Source of the DNA: Microvelia longipes
Lineage: Eukaryota; Arthropoda; Insecta; Hemiptera; Veliidae
Assembly: GCA_018340805.1 (NCBI GenBank)
Contig: JACMZG010001913.1
Span: 30,222,114 to 30,286,113 of the forward strand
Length of the DNA stretch: 64,000 nucleotides
Direction of reading: 5' to 3'
Shown here: positions 58,553 to 64,000 of the stretch, piece by piece
Position numbering within the stretch: position 1 is the first letter of the stretch
Layout of the letters: the number at the start of each line of letters is the position of its first letter
Program-made: the position numbers and the translations under genes
Notes under the pieces: generated by a model
What the model was told of the DNA's origin: nothing
Databases searched by the model: none
The model's input: only the letters and a program-made list of their open reading frames with translations

Positions 58553-59024
58553 AGAAGGTACATAAATTAAGGTTATATTATCTTTGATATAAACCATAGG
58601 GCATGTAAAAACAAGGGTAACCTTCTTGTATTTTCGCAGGGTAACCTGTGTAAAAAAATTCAGACATGCGTGATTACCTGATAGCTAGCTCAAAAATAAA
58701 ATATAGCTAAAATTGGAATAACTGCGCCCGACCCTTTTATAATTTACGTTTTTTTACTTTATTTTATTGGCAACTCTGATAACATAATGTGAGTTTTACT
58801 TTTTACCGTGTTTTCGTACTTTAATAAGTACGGGATAGTTTAAAGATTTGGTATTAAATTCTGTTAAATGATTCTTACAATAATTTAATTAGATGGTTAG
58901 TTATAATTTAGAAAAAGAGAAACTGTAGTGAAGGTAAACCACATGTTTTTTATTAAGATTTTGAAGAACATATACAGACGACAATTGCCTTTAATATAAC
59001 TTAAAATTACAATTGATTTTATTA
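58553..59024. other. AT-rich spacer
   Basis: No gene recognised. Confidence 0.45.
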
Positions 59025-59026
59025 TA

Positions 59027-59434
59027 ATGGGTGCTTCAAAAAAATGTATACACACTTTGAACTATTGCAGATTTCCCGCTCTTCAAGGCTAATGTTATAT
59101 TTCTTCGACAGGTGCTAGCATAATCGTCCCTCAATGTTATATTATCAGTTGGAATTTGTAATATCAACATGGGGGACGTACGTTTGAGTTTTGAAGAACG
59201 TAAGCAGGTTATTAAGTGGACGTTTTGATACGATGTACAGAATCTGTGGTGACTCGTACTCAGAATTGTATTGATGCTGCAGGTCACCAATTTGAACAGT
59301 ATTAACATTTGTTTTTTATGTTTCATTTACATTGGACATTCAGCTTTCTATTTTCCTGAAATGTAACTTTGTAGAACGGTAAATAAATTTTCTATGAAAG
59401 TTCGAAGTGTGTATACATTTTTTGAAGCACCCTG
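59027..59434 (+). mobile_element. Internally deleted mariner-like element
   Basis: Terminal repeats of ~38 bp: the left end reads GGGTGCTTC + AAAAAAATGTATACACACTT and the right end is its complement (TTCGAAGTGTGTATACATTT ... GAAGCACCCTG). TA dinucleotides flank the ends (59025-59026 and 59435-59436), the Tc1/mariner target. The interior keeps the two ends of a transposase and lacks the catalytic core. Confidence 0.88.
59169..59305 (+). pseudogene. Mariner transposase remnant, N- and C-terminus only
   Basis: ATG at 59169 opens MGDVRLSFEERKQVIKWTF and then a stop; the FEERK...W start is typical of a mariner transposase helix-turn-helix. In another frame, 59255-59305 reads RTQNCIDAAGHQFEQY and a stop, a typical mariner C-terminus. 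The ~300 codons between, including all DDD/E residues, are deleted, so no activity is possible from this copy. Confidence 0.75.
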
Positions 59435-59436
59435 TA

Positions 59437-61569
59437 TTTAAACTTTTTAGATTAAAGTTATTAAATTGCTAATTACAATTAATATTTGAAAAGGAAAAAA
59501 CAAATATCACTCGCAAAAATGGACTAGGTTAAGAAGTGCACACGAAAAAAAGTTTAATTATCCGCTTGTTTTAAGCAATTTAAATAAACGTATCTTCAGT
59601 ATCTTAGTATTTAAAGATACGCACATAAGCTTCTATTGGATGAGTCAAAACGTATTTCTTACACAAAGCATTAACATGTTATATTAAAATATACAAATAA
59701 ATGCAATAAAAACAAAAAAACCTTGAGAACCCTAAATACTTTGTTCACATTAACTACGGTAAAACAAGATGGCCAACAAAATAGGAAAATTGGAGCCAAC
59801 TCCTTGGTGGACAAAATGTGAACTACATAACAGGTCTGACAGATATCGTATTTGTTTCCCTACATGTTTTAAATATTACTTTAGTGTGTACATACGTGAG
59901 TGTGCATAATAATTTCTTAGCCCTTAATGTATTTATGCTAGAGAGTAAAAATTAAAAAAAAAACGTTCAAAATCAGTATCAGTATAATTAGGTACGAAAA
60001 TCAATCTTTAGGTCTAATTAAGCTATTCGAAAAAATAATTTATATATTAATTCCTTAACTGGCTATATCGAATAAGCGAAATTTTGGTCACCTTGTTATT
60101 ATTATTCACAGTTTTAAAGTGCATTTTAGTTGTTTAATTATTAATTTTTAGATATGTTTTGTTTAACTATAGTATATGCAGTTGTTAACAAAACATCAAG
60201 TATGTCTTTATTATGCTGACACCTAAATAAAAACAAAATAACATTCTTTTTTTCGAAAATATTAGGCAATTCTTTTGTAATTTGTCCATTAAGCTTGAGA
60301 TCTTACCTCGCTGTTACTTAACTTTGTTTATGTATTGAGTTTATATCCCTTAAAAATTTGTTAAAGAAAATTTTATTGAAGAATTTTATTGTTAATCACT
60401 TCGCTGGGAACATTTCTAACAAAGCTATTAGATTTATTTATTTTAAGAGCATTTTTTTATTTATATAATAATAATAATTATTTAAATTATTAACTATGTA
60501 TAAATGTTTTATGTTCCAGGTTTGTTAAGTTAAGAACATTTACCATACTACTTGGTGAGAAGTTTCTTTATTATTTTCTTTTTATTTATTGCTTTATTCA
60601 TTACTCCACTCTTTTAGTAGCCTTTTTTTAAACATGGGGATCTTTGTTATTTATTTTAAGTTTTTATGCATTGACTACTAGAGCAAAAGGTCCCCAATAA
60701 CGCCCTAAAATACCAAATTTGAAATTTTAAACTGGAATTTTTATTATAATTGCAAATTTAGATTCTTTGGCCAATATAGCTATTATATAACAATTTTAGT
60801 AAAAATATTCAATACCGATATTTAAATTGAAAGATGTTTTATTAGAACACCAAGTTAGCTAAAAAACACGGTCTTATTTTAAAAACCAGCTGTAAAATAC
60901 AGAAATCTGCTTGCCTAACACGCTTCAAATACAGTATTGTAAATTTTAATTTCTTATTTACAGATGTATTTTTATACACCAGATTTTATTTACATCTGGT
61001 GTATACACCACATTTATTTACAGTATTTTTTTTTATTTTTTTTTCTTAAAAAATTGAAATATTCTCTGCACCGTGTTTTCTCAAATATCAAATTAGTTCT
61101 TTCTCCTGATTTTTGCACAAATATACGTTCTCAGTATATTTTTACACAAATATTCAAGGTGGACCAACATTTTCCCTCTATTATTTTTTAAACCATATTT
61201 TGAAACTTGGTGGACCTCTATTATATACAGTAAAGTTTTTGTGTTCTTTAAGTAAATATTGTTGATTTATTCTTGGAAATTTTTCAATAACATTTCTCCT
61301 ACGATAAATGCTATGAGTGATGCACTCAAAAAGTTATAATAATAATATAATAATTAAATAAAGCATTTTCAAGTTAAGGAAAAATCAAACAAATATTTTC
61401 TTTAACTTACTTTTACCAGGCAAAAGTTATTTCTTTAAATTAAGAGGAAGACGTCCATTATGTATAGTAAACGTTTTTTCCCCATTTACTATTGAGGCGC
61501 ACCACCCCAGCCAACACGTAACACTGTCAAGTTTTAACTATTTTTTGAGCGCTCTATTACATTTTTGCC
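59437..61569. other. AT-rich spacer with a hairpin and a weak family A scrap
   Basis: At 60974-61004 ATACACCAGAT pairs with ATCTGGTGTAT. At about 59860-60040 a faint family A order is seen (GTGTGTACATACGTGAGTGT, TGTATTTATGCTAGAGAGT, GAAAATCAATCTTTAGG). No gene recognised. Confidence 0.5.
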
Positions 61570-62125
61570 TCTACAAAAATGTAATACAAGGGAATAGTCC
61601 AAATGGCGTACAAACCAATTATTCTATTACAACAATACTTTCTTCTCCTAATGAAATACGTACAAACCAATCATTTTATGAAAACAATACTTTCTTCAAC
61701 CTAATAAAAGACGTGCAAACCAATCATTTCATGACAACAATACTTTCTTCTCCTAATAAAAGACGTACAAACCAACTATTTCATGACAATAGTTCTTTCT
61801 TCTCCTAATAAAAGACGTACAAACCAATCATTTTATGACAACAATACTTTCTTCTCCTAATAAAAGACTTACAAACCAACTATTTCATGACAATAATACT
61901 TTCTTCTCCTAATAAAAGACGTACAAACCAATCATTTTATGACAACTTTCTCCTAAATAAAAGACGTACAAACCAACCATTCATTAATACTTTCTTCATC
62001 TAATAAACTTACAAACCAACCATTTTATTTTACTTCTTCCTAATAAAACGTACAACAATCATTTTATGACAACAATATTTTGTTCGTCCTAATAAAATAT
62101 ATACAAACCAATTGTATTATTACGA
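61570..62125. repeat. ~52-bp minisatellite, about 10 copies
   Basis: The unit ACAAACCAATCATTTTATGA + CAACAATACTTTCTTCTCCT + AATAAAAGACGT repeats, with shortened and degenerate copies from 61930 onward. An open frame (61545-61808) across it exists only because the unit lacks stops in that phase; indels make it non-periodic in codons. Confidence 0.92.
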
Positions 62126-62809
62126 CAATACTATTCTTCTCCTATCTAATCAATTATTTTATTATCGTAGTTACATTTATTGGCATGTTTGAGGCACTCG
62201 CTGTAATGGTAATTAAACATACTTTTGCAATGGCAGTGACTCAATATATCTGTGAATCCTTACCTTATATAATTTTAATTCAAAATTTATTGTAGATATA
62301 AAAAAAAATTAAATAAAATCGATGATAATTAATTATTTTAAATCGGTATCTCCCATTTAGTTAGTTTCATTGTAGAATATCGATGTTTTAACTGTATGGA
62401 AAATTTTAAAGAGATTTAGCTTTAAATCTCTAATATATAAAAGCTCGTTAATAATGAGAAATTGCTTGGATAGGCAAACCTAGTCCTGCCTGCACTAAAT
62501 TACGATTTAAATTTGAAATATTATCCCAGGTATTCAAAAGGTATAAATTATTTCCCCTCTTTGTGAATGTAAAGGTATACTAATCCAGATACCTATCAGT
62601 GCTTAGTGTACTTGCTACCGGGGCTTAGTATATCCTAACTTGATATTGACACCTGCTCAGCTAAGTCCCTGTTTAAATACGTTTTAATTGTTTTTATTTA
62701 AAATTAAATTAAAATGGATTAAAAGATTCGAATGACGTTTGAAGTTAATTTACTTTACTTATTTAGTTTTTCTTAGTAACACAAGTTTTTTAAAAGATTA
62801 TATCGGAAA
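62126..62809. other. AT-rich spacer
   Basis: Nothing recognised. Confidence 0.45.
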
Positions 62810-62895
62810 CTGAGTACACAGAGTACCCTGAATCATTTCCTACCTTATCGAATTCGCAGCGCTCATAATGATAACTTCGCACCAACTTATTTCGT
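62810..62895 (-). repeat. Short family A 3' fragment (minus)
   Basis: GAGTACCCTGAATCATTTCC, TTATCGAATTCGCAGCGCTC and TTATTTCGTCCTCAGAATAA are the complement of the 3' end and tail motif. It abuts the larger copy at 62905, so the tail is duplicated. Confidence 0.6.
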
Positions 62896-62904
62896 CCTCA
62901 GAAT

Positions 62905-63690
62905 AAATAAATCAGGTACGGTATACCTCGTAACTATTCCTCATTTTATCGGATTCGCTACGCTCATCCTCCCTACTTCGGACTTTCTTCGCTCGTCCTC
63001 AGAATATACAAGTCGTTTAATTTATACGGCAACGCGTCTTCGGATTCGCTTTGCTTGAATTGAGTTTGTCAATTTATCCGTTCCATTCACAGCGGTCCCC
63101 AATCCACTCACTGACCACGCTTGATAAAGCTTAACTTTTATGATCCCCCAAAAATTGAGTTGGCATATTAAAAAGGAAACTTTGCGTACTTATTCATTAC
63201 GTAAATGTATACACTTGTATCAATTTTTATCTCAATATGATGACTCCGATTTTTTTTTAAAAAAAGGTACTCAAGTCATCTTATCAGAATTTATCTAATG
63301 CTGGTAATGAGATGAAACTCGGCACGAATGTTACTCTCATACATGGCTACAGGCGGGCATCATGTTTCCAATCTTTACATGATCACATCATTTTTTTGTG
63401 TTTTATGATTTTTCAAAAAATTTGCAGTCATTATTGCGGGTTAATGACGTCATAAAAATATTTTCTGGATAGAATTGCTAAGTTTTAACTCTCTAGCGTA
63501 AATAGAATGGAAGATATATTGTAACAGACACACACACACACACACACAACACACAGAGAAAACTTTGTGGAGACTAATCAGAATGCATTTAAAACACCTG
63601 AAATGGATAATTTCGGTTACTTCTTGGTTTTGGATGATTTTGCAAACGTAATACTATTTCTACAGGGTATAAATGAGGAAAAGTAAAAAA
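62905..63690 (-). repeat. Family A copy, near full length with both ends (minus)
   Basis: From the 3' end (CAGGTACGGTATACCTCGTA) through GCTACGCTCATCCTCCCTAC, both tail motifs, the 5S-like part (63084-63145: CACTGACCACGCTTGATAAA, GCTTAACTTTTATGATCC), the full upstream module with (AC)n at 63525-63550, to the 5' end (GGTATAAATGAGGAAAAGT). At ~785 bp it is the best two-ended copy besides 39.77 kb. Confidence 0.88.
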
Positions 63691-63834
63691 AAACTAATTT
63701 ATTATAAAAAATCATTTCAAATTTACTAGCTCGTCCTTAGACAGAAAAATCAGATTTAAAATCCATCTATCTTAAGCCCGACACCGCTTAGCAAAAGTAA
63801 TTTAACGAAAACTATGGATATAATATATAAAGCC

Positions 63835-64000
63835 ACATATATTTATATATTTATATTTTAATATTATATTTATATATATTATATTAATATATTATATATA
63901 ATATATATATATATATATTTATATATAATATTTTATATATAAATATATATAAATATTTATAAAAATTTATGTATATAAATTATATATATAGATATAAAGC
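63835..64000. repeat. (AT)n-rich tract at the window end
   Basis: Alternating AT with TATATTTATATA variants; it probably continues beyond the window. Confidence 0.9.

Noticed and set aside
61545..61808. 87-codon ORF with repeated TNHFMTTILSSPN-like units
   Set aside because: It is a by-product of the 52-bp minisatellite. The period is not a multiple of three and the frame is lost in later units.

Overview
This is an AT-rich stretch of animal nuclear DNA. It is probably arthropod and most likely insect: it has CR1/Jockey-group LINE proteins, mariner remnants, very long (AT)n runs and abundant small inverted-repeat transposons. I cannot name a species. I see no convincing host protein-coding gene and no intact rRNA or tRNA gene. 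Apart from the LINE proteins, every ORF here is short, of random composition, or made of simple repeat. The window reads as intergenic or intronic DNA built by repeated, often nested, transposon insertion.

Layout. About 1-5.2 kb: AT-rich spacer, a purine-rich block and a 0.93-kb element with perfect 39-bp terminal inverted repeats (2421-3350). 5.27-10.64 kb, minus strand: a nearly full-length non-LTR retrotransposon. Its ORF1 (PHD finger plus coiled coil) is intact. Its ORF2 (APE endonuclease plus reverse transcriptase) keeps frame throughout and is broken only by two nonsense codons. 11-20 kb: microsatellites, a 236-bp tandem repeat and several near-perfect hairpins or foldback elements. 20.3-23.3 kb: two tandem copies of a second repeat family, separated by a single N and full of indels, probably an assembly problem. 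23.5-24.6 kb: a less AT-rich block with a 36-nt C run, then a small inverted-repeat element. 25-47 kb: mostly dispersed copies of one ~1-kb repeat family, plus satellites. 47.7-48.8 kb: a GC-richer block with solo-LTR-like ends. 51-59.5 kb: a pile-up of the ~1-kb family, a tail-to-head palindromic element, a poly(A) SINE with a 16-bp target duplication, a 2.2-kb Helentron/HINE-like insertion containing a ~165-bp tandem array, and a deleted mariner. 60-64 kb: a 52-bp minisatellite and another minus-strand copy of the ~1-kb family.

Most interesting signal. The ~1-kb family, called family A here, occurs about twenty times on both strands. Eleven copies carry a segment matching the internal-promoter half of 5S rRNA (roughly 5S positions 38-104, spanning the A box, intermediate element and C box). 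In these copies the 5S segment lies in the second half of the unit, not at its head as in known 5S-derived SINE3 elements. It is preceded by a shared ~650-nt module and followed by a distinctive 26-nt motif that repeats. In one copy that motif has become a 62-bp satellite of six units. The same 5' module is also joined to an unrelated second family (family B). This points to a modular, composite repeat system with a Pol III-type promoter. Whether it is already catalogued cannot be judged from sequence alone.
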